From the NCBI GenBank assembly GCA_964477445.1, contig CAYZED010000005.1:62001-126000 (forward strand): a stretch of 64,000 nt of DNA, written 5' to 3'. This document shows, piece after piece, positions 1 to 8,520 of this stretch. Source of the DNA: CAYZED01 sp964477445. GTDB lineage: Bacteria; Bacillota; Clostridia; Lutisporales; Lutisporaceae. The first letter of the stretch is position 1, and every line of letters starts with the position of its first letter. The position numbers and the translations under genes are program-made. Under the pieces are notes generated by a model. That model did no database searches and was not told where the DNA came from. It worked only from the letters and a program-made list of their open reading frames with translations.

Positions 1-2
1 TT

Positions 3-1718
3 GTTCTAGCAGTAGGGTTTCTAACCGCTGGATTTGGCCAATTAGTAAAAATTGGATACAATAATTTGAGTCCCGAACTACTTGTAGTTAAGGATTATCA
101 AAGAAGTACCGATTATGAAGCTATAATAAACATGGCAGTCTACAATTCTACATATGAGAATATTCAAGATAATGCCTATTATTACTTCTATGGCGATAAG
201 AAAGCTGTAACAAATATGGCGTTTTTGAAAAATAAAAACATTAACGCTAAAGAATTCGATAGTTTAAAAGTATATATGAAAAAAATCAATAAAGACGCTT
301 TTTATGAGAGAAATGGTGGGCTAATAGTAATAAAGGAATCTTATATCAAGAAAATGGAAAGCGATTGGCAGAAGAAAAGGGTTGAAGCCTCAAGAATGTA
401 TTCAATTTTAGGTATTGAATTAATTTTAGCCATTATATTTGTTATATACCTGATGATGTTTTCTGACCGAAAACACGAAGACGATATCATACACCTTACA
501 GTAATAGAAAAAATATATACTGATATTATTCTTTTTGCTTTTCTTATTTCTATTGGTCTTTGGATTGTGGCTATAAGAGGAGCTTTTTCACATGGTGGAT
601 GGGCAAATCAGAGTTTAGTCTTCGAAAAGGTGTTATCTTTTACATTGCTTTATTTTAGCTGTGTAATTGCATTTTCTGTCTTCGGAATTTTATTCCTATC
701 CCTCGTCCGTAAGTTCAAAGCGGGAATTTTAATCAAACACAGTTTCATATATGTGGTTCTGTACAAGATTTACGATTTCTTTAAGAGCTTATTTGATGGA
801 AGAGCATTTGATAAATTCCCATTAACAAAATCCCTTTTTTACAGACAACTTGTCTTTATTAGCGGAAGTTTTATGATGGTTTTGTTCTTCTTGATTTTTG
901 CAGCAGGAGTTAATACACCATTTTCACTAGTTTTTCCGGCTTTTGAAATCATAATAGTTTATTGGTACATTAAAGGAAACAATGAAACTTTTAAGGATAT
1001 AAATAAAGGATTTAATGAGAGTTTAGAGGAACAAATGAAAGCTGAGAGAATGAAGATAGCCCTAGTTACAAATGTTTCGCATGATCTGAAAACGCCATTA
1101 ACTTCAATTATCAGCTATGCCGATTTATTATCAAAAGAGCAGAATCTATCAGAAACTGCCAGCGATTATGTGAAGATTTTGGTGGATAAATCTAATAGAC
1201 TTAAGACAATAGTCGCGGATTTATTCGATTTGGCAAAGAGTAATAGCGGAAATATTTCTCTCGATTTAGAAAGCTTAGATATTAAGAAACTAATTGAACA
1301 AACATTGGGTGACATGGAAGATCATATTTCTGAGTCAGACCTTGTATTTAAAGTTAAATTGCCAGATAGACCGGTTATGATAAAGTCAGATGGGAAGAAG
1401 CTATACAGAGTTTTCCAAAATGTTGTTGATAATACACTAAAATATTCTCTAAATGGGACCAGAGTTTTTGTGGAATTAGAAGTTCGAGACGGTATGGCGA
1501 TTGCTTCAATTAAGAACACGGCTAGTTATGAAATGGACTTTACCTCGGAAGAAATTCTTCAGAGATTTAGTAGAGGGGACAAAGCCAGGACATCTGAAGG
1601 AAGTGGACTAGGACTTTCTATAGCTGAAAGCTTTACTCATGTTAGTGGGGGAGATTTTAAAGTCGATATTGATGGAGATTTGTTTAAGGTTACGATAATG
1701 TTTGGGGTAGAGAAGTAA
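3..1718 (+). CDS. Sensor histidine kinase, 5' end outside window
   Basis: The frame is open from the first bases of the window, so the gene starts upstream and only its last 571 codons are seen; the TTG at 66 is not the true start. A hydrophobic stretch at the very beginning and about five more membrane helices (roughly visible residues 130-325) form the sensor part. A HisKA domain follows with the phospho-acceptor His at visible residue 360 in VSHDLKTPLT, then an HATPase_c domain with the N box NVVDNTLKY (about 473) and the G box GSGLGLS (about 533). It autophosphorylates in response to an unknown membrane or envelope signal and passes the phosphate to a response regulator, probably encoded just upstream. 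The layout resembles VanS-like clostridial kinases. Confidence 0.93.
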   Translation, partial: VLAVGFLTAGFGQLVKIGYNNLSPELLVVKDYQRSTDYEAIINMAVYNSTYENIQDNAYYYFYGDKKAVTNMAFLKNKNINAKEFDSLKVYMKKINKDAFYERNGGLIVIKESYIKKMESDWQKKRVEASRMYSILGIELILAIIFVIYLMMFSDRKHEDDIIHLTVIEKIYTDIILFAFLISIGLWIVAIRGAFSHGGWANQSLVFEKVLSFTLLYFSCVIAFSVFGILFLSLVRKFKAGILIKHSFIYVVLYKIYDFFKSLFDGRAFDKFPLTKSLFYRQLVFISGSFMMVLFFLIFAAGVNTPFSLVFPAFEIIIVYWYIKGNNETFKDINKGFNESLEEQMKAERMKIALVTNVSHDLKTPLTSIISYADLLSKEQNLSETASDYVKILVDKSNRLKTIVADLFDLAKSNSGNISLDLESLDIKKLIEQTLGDMEDHISESDLVFKVKLPDRPVMIKSDGKKLYRVFQNVVDNTLKYSLNGTRVFVELEVRDGMAIASIKNTASYEMDFTSEEILQRFSRGDKARTSEGSGLGLSIAESFTHVSGGDFKVDIDGDLFKVTIMFGVEK

Positions 1719-1876
1719 AAGATCAAGAGAAAAAGACTAGACTCAGGATTATACTCAAATTTCAACTCAAGATAAAGAAAGTGTTGCAACAATAAAATAC
1801 ATATATCAATAAAATGGACTTATATAAATATGCCAATAGACGGACATATTTGATATAGGTTCTTTTGTTTTTTTTG

Positions 1877-1927
1877 TTGACAGCACGACAGAAAACAAAT
1901 ATACTTTATATTATAAAGTACTTTATA
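1877..1927 (+). promoter_or_regulatory. Sigma-A promoter with palindromic operator
   Basis: TTGACA (1877-1882) and TATACT (1900-1905) are separated by 17 bp. The -10 overlaps a perfect inverted repeat, TACTTTATA-T-TATAAAGTA (1902-1920), and a third half-site TACTTTATA lies at 1919-1927. This is the expected place for a repressor, and the winged-helix regulator encoded two genes on (2633) is the obvious candidate for autoregulation. The binding partner is inferred, not shown. Confidence 0.8.
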
Positions 1928-1953
1928 TAAATTAATAACGGAGGAATGTTTTT

Positions 1954-2628
1954 ATGAATGGAAACAATATTAACGAAGCAGTCGAGAGTCTCACACTAAT
2001 TAAGGAGGTGATAGCACGAACAAACAAGTCGTTTGTGGGGTTTAGTAAATTATTTATAGGTTGGGGCATCCTTTTCACATTTAGTGGGATTATTAATTTG
2101 TTAATTATTATGAACACACAGATGGTATCAAAACTCCTCGAAAACCAATTTGTATTAGGGACAATGCTCTTAATAATCGTAAATACATTCAATATTATTG
2201 GTTTGTTTCTGATTGCACTTTTGATTTACAAGTCTGCATCAAAAAAGAAACCACTTATTGGATTAGAAAAACATTTGGCTAAAGTTTGGCTTTTGCTCAT
2301 ATTTTTAGGCACACTATATCCAAAAATATCAATTACCAATAAAGGCGGTATAGTTAGTGGTGTTGGTGCAAGTCAAGAAGTTATTATTAATAATATTTCG
2401 ATACTTCTGTTTAGTATGGCGATAGCTTTGATTATTACTTCTATGTTTACAGATTTTAAACAATTTAGCTATTTAGGATACATATTTATCTCATTAAGTT
2501 TACTAAATCATTTTTTCAATCTGGCGATTTTTCAAGGGTCTATGATGTATATATGGCATGTCATCCCTGTTCCGATATCACTTCTATACACAGGTTTCTT
2601 CCTAAAATCCCAACAAGCGAGGGGGTAA
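1954..2628 (+). CDS. Multi-pass membrane protein of unknown function
   Basis: A 224-residue protein with about six hydrophobic helices and no soluble domain. The first 30 residues are amphipathic and may be a short cytoplasmic lead. The start is supported by GGAGG at 1941-1945. It is followed after only 4 bp by a small winged-helix regulator and both lie behind one strong promoter with a palindromic operator, so the two form an operon. Pairs of a DUF-type membrane protein and a small HTH_34/PadR-like regulator are common in Firmicutes, often induced by membrane-active compounds. I do not recognise the exact family and no substrate can be proposed. Confidence 0.75.
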   Translation: MNGNNINEAVESLTLIKEVIARTNKSFVGFSKLFIGWGILFTFSGIINLLIIMNTQMVSKLLENQFVLGTMLLIIVNTFNIIGLFLIALLIYKSASKKKPLIGLEKHLAKVWLLLIFLGTLYPKISITNKGGIVSGVGASQEVIINNISILLFSMAIALIITSMFTDFKQFSYLGYIFISLSLLNHFFNLAIFQGSMMYIWHVIPVPISLLYTGFFLKSQQARG

Positions 2629-2632
2629 TGTT

Positions 2633-2923
2633 TTGGATGTAAATTCAATACCGGATATTTTTCAGTCAAAGCTTAGAATTTCGATAGTTGCATCTCTGAT
2701 AACCGGAGAAAAGACCTTCAAAGAAATGAAAGAATTAACTGGAGCGACGGATGGGAATCTTAGTGTTCAATTTTCGAAACTCGAGGAGTCTGAATACTTA
2801 ATTATTAAGAAAGATTTCTTTAATAACAAGCCGAGATCGAGGTATAGTCTCACTGAAAAAGGGAGAAAAGAGTTCGTAGATTATGTGAATATACTAGAGA
2901 ACATGATATTAAATCATAGGTAG
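2633..2923 (+). CDS. Winged-helix transcriptional regulator (HTH_34/MarR-like)
   Basis: A 96-residue single-domain regulator. The sequence reads as a compact winged helix: an N-terminal helix, the helix-turn-helix around TFKEMKELTGATDGNLSVQFSKLEE (split: helix 2 near residues 28-36, recognition helix near 40-52) and the wing around RSRYSLTEKGRKEF. It starts with TTG at 2633 behind a G-rich ribosome site at 2620-2625. It most likely acts as a dimer that represses its own operon by binding the inverted repeat at 1902-1927. No ligand-binding domain is present apart from the C-terminal dimer helix. Confidence 0.85.
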   Translation: MDVNSIPDIFQSKLRISIVASLITGEKTFKEMKELTGATDGNLSVQFSKLEESEYLIIKKDFFNNKPRSRYSLTEKGRKEFVDYVNILENMILNHR

Positions 2924-2937
2924 ACTTCATTGATTTT

Positions 2938-2972
2938 ACAACCCCCTTTTTTCGCGAAAAAAGGGGGGTTGT
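2938..2972 (+). terminator. Strong hairpin downstream of the regulator
   Basis: ACAACCCCC plus TTTTTT pairs with AAAAAA plus GGGGGGTTGT around a CGCG loop, with one unpaired G. The stem is very strong but no U-run follows it, so it may terminate transcription imperfectly or serve mainly as an mRNA 3' end. Confidence 0.55.
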
Positions 2973-3058
2973 ACGATGGAGCTATCACTCCGTATATTGA
3001 AAATTTTGTAATTAAAACCGTTGTTGTTACATTTCAAGCCGATGTTATTACATCCCTA

Positions 3059-3087
3059 TTGTATCTATTAATTTATCAGAATATAAT
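3059..3087 (+). promoter_or_regulatory. Probable sigma-A promoter
   Basis: TTGTAT at 3059-3064 and TATAAT at 3082-3087 with a 17-bp spacer, about 77 bp upstream of the membrane protein gene that starts at 3164. Confidence 0.6.
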
Positions 3088-3163
3088 GAAATGGTGGTAA
3101 AGAAAGTAAAAATAGTTCTGATTTCATATTTGAGCTATTGACGCAAGAAAGGGAACAAATTCA

Positions 3164-4129
3164 ATGAAAAAAACGAAAAAGATTGTTTTATTAATAACAG
3201 TATTAACTATTTTGGTTTCTAGTGCAATAATGCTATTTATAAACCATAACTTAATCATAAAAGAAGAAATAAAAAGAAATGAAACAAGGGCTGGTGGAAG
3301 TGTTTTTATGACAATGGCCTATGTTTTTGAAGGTAAATACTACAAAGCATACGGAGAAGTTGAACTTAATGATGTAGAATTAGAGAAACCAATTGGAAGA
3401 ATTAGCGAACAATTTGACTCAAACAATAACATACCAGTGTTTCTAATTAAAGGCATTCCGAAAGAGAAGGCATTCGCTTTCGGTAATAATTCGTTTTTTT
3501 TCACAAAATTTATATATGTTCCTTTTCCGAAAGAAAGAATTGTAGCAGGAGCACTTAGTTTTATTTATAAAGCCCCGCTAGAAGAATTTAAATTTGATAA
3601 CAAAGAAGGCACTTCTTATAGAACAATAAAATACAATGGTAAAAAAATAAAAGTGAAATTAGAAACAAAAATAAAAGAGCTTGGGAAATTTGACTATAAT
3701 GTGAAAGTTAAAGCAGATTGGGTTGAAAATGGAGAAAGTAAATCTCATTTGTGGGAAGTGCATGCAATAATGACAAGTGGAGAGATTTTGAATGATAAAG
3801 GAGACGATTTTACCCATTTGATAAAAATCTCTGAAGCTAGAAGAGAAGAGTTAAGAAATAAAATATATATTGTGGGAGACATTTTAAGAATTTCATCTTG
3901 GATAGCCTGGTATATAAATATTTGTATAACTTTATTTGTATTTATATTAATTATGATTCTATGGGATCGTTTTAAAAGAATATCGATTAAGATTGGGAAA
4001 ACAAAGACGATAATATTACTATTGGCACTATCGATTTTATTAACAGTTGCATGGTTTCTTGTTTGTAATCAAATTCTTGATTATGAGAAAATAATTTCTG
4101 TTCATCACTATGATATATTTAACTATTGA
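3164..4129 (+). CDS. Membrane-anchored protein of unknown function
   Basis: I do not recognise this 321-residue protein. Residues 6-27 form a hydrophobic signal-anchor, followed by about 210 polar, lysine- and glutamate-rich residues with beta-type patterning that would face outside, and then two C-terminal membrane helices near residues 242-267 and 282-301. The topology (one helix, large extracytoplasmic domain, two helices) suggests a surface or envelope protein. It is alone: its own promoter lies upstream and a convergent gene with a shared terminator follows. The start is the ATG after AAAGGGA. No enzyme motif is visible. Confidence 0.7.
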   Translation: MKKTKKIVLLITVLTILVSSAIMLFINHNLIIKEEIKRNETRAGGSVFMTMAYVFEGKYYKAYGEVELNDVELEKPIGRISEQFDSNNNIPVFLIKGIPKEKAFAFGNNSFFFTKFIYVPFPKERIVAGALSFIYKAPLEEFKFDNKEGTSYRTIKYNGKKIKVKLETKIKELGKFDYNVKVKADWVENGESKSHLWEVHAIMTSGEILNDKGDDFTHLIKISEARREELRNKIYIVGDILRISSWIAWYINICITLFVFILIMILWDRFKRISIKIGKTKTIILLLALSILLTVAWFLVCNQILDYEKIISVHHYDIFNY

Positions 4130-4158
4130 AGAAGACTGAGCCGCTGATTGAAGTTGTT

Positions 4159-4211
4159 AAAATCGCTTTCGCCGCATTTACTCATTGTAGAAACGCTGCG
4201 AAGGCGATTTT
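4159..4211. terminator. Bidirectional terminator between convergent genes
   Basis: AAAATCGC plus TTTCGC (4159-4172) pairs with GCGAAGGCGATTTT (4198-4211). A-rich and T-rich flanks on both sides let it serve the plus-strand gene ending at 4129 and the minus-strand gene ending at 4218. Confidence 0.65.
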
Positions 4212-4217
4212 TATGCT

Positions 4218-5402
4218 TTAAAACACCTTTTTAAATGCGTTTTCTAAATCATTTATTATATCTTGTGCATCTTCAAGGCCTACGCTGAATCTGTAGAAAC
4301 CATCATGGAATACTTCTGGGTAGTATTTCATTTTTTCGCTTCCAGGGCTTGTATAAACCATCAAACTTTCGCCATCACCTAATGAAACAGCATGCACTAT
4401 CATATGCAAATTAGCTAATACTTTGTAGTGGTCTGCGGCTGTGCCTTTTAATGCAAAACAAATTATTCCCGAGAAGCCACCATGCATCTGTTCTGACGCG
4501 AGTTTGTGTTGTGGATGACTTTCTAGACCCGGATATGCCACAAATCTTACATTTGGATTCGATTCAAGGTACTTTGCTACGGCCATAGCGTTTTCTGAGT
4601 GTTTATTTACTCTTAACGGAAGGGTAGCTAAACCTCTAGCGATTAACCAACAGTTAAATGGACTTAATACACCACCGATATTTACCATAGCCAATTCTTT
4701 TATTTGATCTATCAATTCTTTGCTACCTAGAAGACATCCGCCTAAAGAATCACCATGTCCATTTATATATTTTGTCATGCTATGCATTACTATATCAGCT
4801 CCCTGTTTTAAAGGAGATTGTAGTAGTGGGGTAGCAAAAGTGCTGTCAACAGTAAGTAGTGTATTAGCGGCTTTTGATATTTTTGAGATTTCAACAATAT
4901 CACTAATCCCAGTAGTCGGGTTGCCAGGAGTTTCAACATGGATAATTTTTGTGTTAGGACGAAGAGCTGCTTTTATTTCTTCAAGATTTGTTGTATCAAC
5001 AAATGTGACATTAATATTGAATTTTTTCGGGAAAATGGTTGTGAACATTTTGTTTACAGCTGTATAGCAGACCTGTGAGCAAACAACATGGTCGCCAGAG
5101 CTTAAAAATGTAAAAAAGAGTCCAGAGAGAGCAGCCACACCACTAGCTAATACTACGCATTTTTCCGCGCCTTCGATAAGAGCTAATTTTTCTTCGAGAA
5201 TTGCTTGATTTACATTTTTGTTTCTTGAATAGATGTATGAGTCGATTCCACTCCAGTCAGGGTCGGTTCCATCAGTCGGTAATGAGTAAATATTACTCAT
5301 ATAAAGTGCAGGTTTAACGCTAGGAATACTTTCTCCTTGATCATTTCCACCATGGATGCAAAGTGAAGATACGTTTAGATTTTTCATTTGATCTTTTTTC
5401 AT
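4218..5402 (-). CDS. PLP-dependent Cys/Met metabolism enzyme, likely methionine gamma-lyase
   Basis: A 394-residue fold-type I PLP enzyme of the trans-sulfuration family. The PLP lysine is Lys211 in HSMTKYINGHGD, preceded by the cofactor-binding Asp186 in VDSTFATP and by ETPGNPT (158-164). The N-terminal YSR motif (58-60) that reaches into the neighbouring active site is present. It would catalyse beta- or gamma-elimination on methionine, homocysteine or cystathionine; methionine gamma-lyase, giving methanethiol, ammonia and 2-oxobutyrate, suits an amino-acid fermenter, but cystathionine gamma-lyase or synthase cannot be excluded by sequence. It stands alone on the minus strand with GGAGG before its ATG. 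Confidence 0.88.
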   Translation of the reverse strand: MKKDQMKNLNVSSLCIHGGNDQGESIPSVKPALYMSNIYSLPTDGTDPDWSGIDSYIYSRNKNVNQAILEEKLALIEGAEKCVVLASGVAALSGLFFTFLSSGDHVVCSQVCYTAVNKMFTTIFPKKFNINVTFVDTTNLEEIKAALRPNTKIIHVETPGNPTTGISDIVEISKISKAANTLLTVDSTFATPLLQSPLKQGADIVMHSMTKYINGHGDSLGGCLLGSKELIDQIKELAMVNIGGVLSPFNCWLIARGLATLPLRVNKHSENAMAVAKYLESNPNVRFVAYPGLESHPQHKLASEQMHGGFSGIICFALKGTAADHYKVLANLHMIVHAVSLGDGESLMVYTSPGSEKMKYYPEVFHDGFYRFSVGLEDAQDIINDLENAFKKVF

Positions 5403-5608
5403 GTGCTTTCCTCCAAAATATTTTAATAAAGTAAAACCAATTGCTGAATAATACGTACATTTTCAGCTTTATGTCTTCATTATGGACTTTTTATAAAAAT
5501 AATACATGGACAAAAATCAATAACATAGACAAAACGCAAGTAATTTTATATGATTATTTAAGAAGATTATTTTTTTACAAGATAGGATCTCAAAGGAGTT
5601 GATTAGAA

Positions 5609-6841
5609 ATGATATCTTCTTCAATACTAAATGTATTTGAACTTGAACACTTTGCGTTACTTGACGGCTTGAGACCTGTTAGAAGCGGATATTATAAATT
5701 TTCGCCCAAATTACACGAAAAAATTTCTATATCAAGCGAAATTAGAATAGCATATTTTTCTTCCGGTAAAGCTGTGATCAAGCATAAAAATAATGAAGTT
5801 TTTATTCAAGCTAATGATGTTTGTTTTTTATTTCCGGATGAAGAATATATTTTAGTAACCGGAAGCGATTCGCCATGTGAAATTTGGTGGGTTGATGTTC
5901 AAGGTAGTAGTGTTAGTAGAATATTAGATAATATGAACATATCAAAGAGACAGCCTGTTATAGGAGGGGTAACCAACCCGGTATTTTTAAGAGAGATGAA
6001 ATCGCTTGCCACTTATTCAGACGATAGACAATTATCTGACACTATGCACATCGCAAGTGGCCTAATGAAGGTTTTCGCAGTTTTGTCGGACTCATGTTCA
6101 AATTCACAGTGGTTAAACATTCCTTATACAGACCACTCGATTTTATATACAGGCACATGGTCTACATGGCCGACTAGAGAAGGTAAGCATCATAATGAAA
6201 TATACACTTCGACTTCTAAAGCATATGCAGAATATAATTTTCATGGGACAGGAATTAGGTGGTATGGAACCATGAATTTTGATTGTGGTAAGGCAGATGT
6301 AATAATTGATGGGATTTATCATACAACTATTGATACTTATAGTCCAGAACGACTGGCGGATCAACTTCTTTATAGTAATACGAAATTGTCTCTAGGGCAC
6401 CATATTTTTAAGATTTTTTGTACAGGGAATAAAAATAGTCAGGCTACTAATTGTGACGTTGTCATATCATCGTTACAATATATTTCTTCAAACGAGGCGC
6501 CTATTAATCAAAGTGCAAGTTTTGGAATATGTAAAAAAGCAACTGAAATTATTAAAGTTAATTTTGCTTCCGATATCTCTATAGAAAAGCTTGCAAAACA
6601 ATTAAATGTTAGCCAATCATACTTAAATAGCAGATTTAAGAGTGAATTGGGAATGTCCGTAGGAAATTATATTAGAGAAGTGCGAATTAGCAAAGCTAAA
6701 CACCTACTTCAGACAAGTGAATTACCAATTCACGATATAAGTTTAAAGGTAGGATTTCCAGATGCTTTTTATTTTTCAAGAGTCTTTAAAGCAGTAGAGA
6801 ATATTACACCTAGCCAATATAGAGTAATGTATAAAAATTAA
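5609..6841 (+). CDS. AraC-family regulator with an internal galactose-binding-like domain
   Basis: A 410-residue protein in three parts. Residues 1-150 look like the cupin sensor of AraC regulators. Residues 180-293 look like a beta-sandwich carbohydrate-binding module: TGTWSTW at the start, GTGIRWYG, a DVIIDG turn, LSLGHHIFKI and a closing beta strand; this pattern is usual in secreted glycosidases, not in cytoplasmic regulators. Residues 305-408 are a double helix-turn-helix of the AraC type ending with SQYR. There is no signal peptide. AAAGGAG precedes the ATG. The target is unknown; it sits divergent from the Cys/Met lyase and just upstream of the GntR regulator and lactate operon, so a role in carbon-source control is inferred only from position and domains. 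Confidence 0.85.
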   Translation: MISSSILNVFELEHFALLDGLRPVRSGYYKFSPKLHEKISISSEIRIAYFSSGKAVIKHKNNEVFIQANDVCFLFPDEEYILVTGSDSPCEIWWVDVQGSSVSRILDNMNISKRQPVIGGVTNPVFLREMKSLATYSDDRQLSDTMHIASGLMKVFAVLSDSCSNSQWLNIPYTDHSILYTGTWSTWPTREGKHHNEIYTSTSKAYAEYNFHGTGIRWYGTMNFDCGKADVIIDGIYHTTIDTYSPERLADQLLYSNTKLSLGHHIFKIFCTGNKNSQATNCDVVISSLQYISSNEAPINQSASFGICKKATEIIKVNFASDISIEKLAKQLNVSQSYLNSRFKSELGMSVGNYIREVRISKAKHLLQTSELPIHDISLKVGFPDAFYFSRVFKAVENITPSQYRVMYKN

Positions 6842-6863
6842 GTCTTGTTTGAAAGGAAAAAAA

Positions 6864-7568
6864 ATGTTCAAAACAATTGAGACAAATAAAGTTTACAGTC
6901 AAATTATAGATCAACTAAAAGAAGGAATAAAAGCTGGTTCAATAAAAATGGGAGATAGATTACCCTCCGAAAGAGACATGGCTGAAATGTTAGGGGTTTC
7001 TAGGACTAGTGTAAGGGAAGCAATACGTTCTCTTGAGATGATAGGCTTAGTAAGATGCGTTCATGGAGAAGGGAATTTTATTTCTGATAACTTAGAGGAC
7101 AGTTTAAGTGAACCAATATCATTAATGTTTTTATTAAACAAAGGCAATTTAGAGGAGATAAATCAAATAAGAAGAGCTATAGAAATTGAAGCGGTTATGA
7201 TAGCGACAGACAAGATAAATTCTTCAAGTCTAGAAAAACTAGAAACATATTGCAATATAATTGAAAATGAGATGGATGATAATAAAAAGATCGAAGCGGA
7301 TAAGCAGTTTCACTATGAGATAGCTCGTGCATCTGAGAACATATTAATTATAAACATTTTGAATGCCCTATCTTCATTACTGGATAATTTTATTGGAGAA
7401 ATGAGAATGAAAATAGTAATAGAAAAACATATTATGGACCCACATAGAAGCATTCTAGAAGCTATAAAAAAGAAAAATAAAGAAGAGGCTCGTTTTCAAA
7501 TGACTAAACATATGGATATTATTGAGGCTTCGATTGTGAGTAATTTTGATGTAATAAAGAATACTTAA
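6864..7568 (+). CDS. GntR/FadR-family regulator, probable lactate-responsive repressor
   Basis: A 234-residue FCD-type GntR regulator. Residues 8-72 form the winged helix (RLPSERDMAEMLGVSRTSVREAIRSL spans helix 1 to recognition helix), and residues 90-225 the all-helical FCD ligand domain with the metal-binding histidines expected in this family. The ATG at 6864 is chosen over the in-frame TTG at 6849 because AAAGG lies 8 bp before it. It lies directly upstream of the EtfB-EtfA-lactate dehydrogenase-LarA genes, and the gap holds a perfect TGGTnnnACCA site, the LldR/FadR-type operator core. It therefore probably represses lactate utilisation and is released by lactate, as with the regulator of the Acetobacterium woodii lct operon. 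Confidence 0.9.
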   Translation: MFKTIETNKVYSQIIDQLKEGIKAGSIKMGDRLPSERDMAEMLGVSRTSVREAIRSLEMIGLVRCVHGEGNFISDNLEDSLSEPISLMFLLNKGNLEEINQIRRAIEIEAVMIATDKINSSSLEKLETYCNIIENEMDDNKKIEADKQFHYEIARASENILIINILNALSSLLDNFIGEMRMKIVIEKHIMDPHRSILEAIKKKNKEEARFQMTKHMDIIEASIVSNFDVIKNT

Positions 7569-7618
7569 AAAAAGTATTGTATTTTATAAAAAAAAGTGAT
7601 AAATTTAAACAAGCAGAG

Positions 7619-7636
7619 TGGTTAGACCACTAACCA
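7619..7636 (+). promoter_or_regulatory. LldR/FadR-type operator before the lactate operon
   Basis: TGGTTAGACCA (7619-7629) matches the TNGTNNNACNA core known for LldR-type FCD regulators. It is also the left part of a larger palindrome TGGTTAG-ACCA-CTAACCA (7619-7636). It lies 28 bp before the etfB start codon, in the place where a GntR repressor encoded next door would block transcription. Confidence 0.8.
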
Positions 7637-7663
7637 ATAATTCATTAATTTCGGGAGGCTTAA

Positions 7664-8464
7664 ATGGAAATAATAGTATGCATTAAACAAGTACCGGCTG
7701 CAAACAATATTGAAGTAGACTCTGAAACTGGGGTTCTAAAAAGAGACGGATTCGAATCAAAAATGAATCCATATGATTTGTACGCACTAGAAACAGCCAT
7801 AAGAATAAAAGAGGAATTTGGTGGGAATGCAATAAGTCTTACCATGGGACCGCCTCAAGCTGAAGAAATACTTAATGAATCTATTTATATGGGTATTGAC
7901 AGTGGATACTTGCTCACTGACAGGAAATTTGCTGGTGCGGATGTGGTGGCAACGAGTTACACATTATCACAAGGCATAAGGAAAATAGGTCAGTTTGACT
8001 TAATTATTTGTGGGAAACAGACTACAGATGGCGATACAGCTCAGGTTGGACCTGAAATGGCAGAATTTTTAAAGATACCTCATGTAGCAAATGTTTGTGA
8101 AATAATTGAAATTAACAATGATAGTATTACGGTAAAAATGAATATGGAAGATACAGAAGAAATTCAAAAGATTAAATTCCCTTGTCTTATTACTGTTGAA
8201 AAAAATATATATACACCCAGACTTCCTTCTTATAAGAGAAAAAAAGAACAAGTTACTTCAGCTGAAAAAAAGATCAAGTATTTTAACATGAGAGACTTTG
8301 AGGATCAAAATAGGAATAATTATGGATTAATGGGTTCGCCAACTCAAGTAGAAAGAATTTTTCCGCCAGAGAGTTTTAATACGAAAGAGATTCATAAAGG
8401 TACAGATTCTTATTTAATTGAAAAGGCATTTAGCATATTAAAAGATGGAAAATTCATTGATTGA
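7664..8464 (+). CDS. lctB: Electron transfer flavoprotein beta subunit of lactate dehydrogenase complex
   Basis: A 266-residue EtfB. The adenine-nucleotide alpha hydrolase-like fold is recognisable from the N-terminal CIKQVP motif, the NPYDLYALE segment and the flavin/nucleotide-binding CGKQTTDGDTAQVGP motif near residue 115. In bifurcating Etf proteins this subunit carries the FAD that splits electrons between NAD and ferredoxin. GGGAGG at 7653-7658 precedes the ATG. It is the first gene of an operon with EtfA, an FAD-linked dehydrogenase and LarA, the same order as lctB-C-D in Acetobacterium woodii, where the complex oxidises lactate with NAD while spending reduced ferredoxin. Confidence 0.93.
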   Translation: MEIIVCIKQVPAANNIEVDSETGVLKRDGFESKMNPYDLYALETAIRIKEEFGGNAISLTMGPPQAEEILNESIYMGIDSGYLLTDRKFAGADVVATSYTLSQGIRKIGQFDLIICGKQTTDGDTAQVGPEMAEFLKIPHVANVCEIIEINNDSITVKMNMEDTEEIQKIKFPCLITVEKNIYTPRLPSYKRKKEQVTSAEKKIKYFNMRDFEDQNRNNYGLMGSPTQVERIFPPESFNTKEIHKGTDSYLIEKAFSILKDGKFID

Positions 8465-8520
8465 AGTACTTTTGTGATTAAGGGAAATAATAATAATTTG
8501 AACTTCGGGGGAGGAAAATA

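Noticed and set aside
66..1718. Full-length kinase starting at TTG 66
   Set aside because: The frame is open to the window edge and encodes a membrane helix upstream; the gene simply starts outside the window.
4720..5067. Long plus-strand frame opposite the Cys/Met lyase
   Set aside because: Shadow of the lyase gene, without ribosome site or domain.
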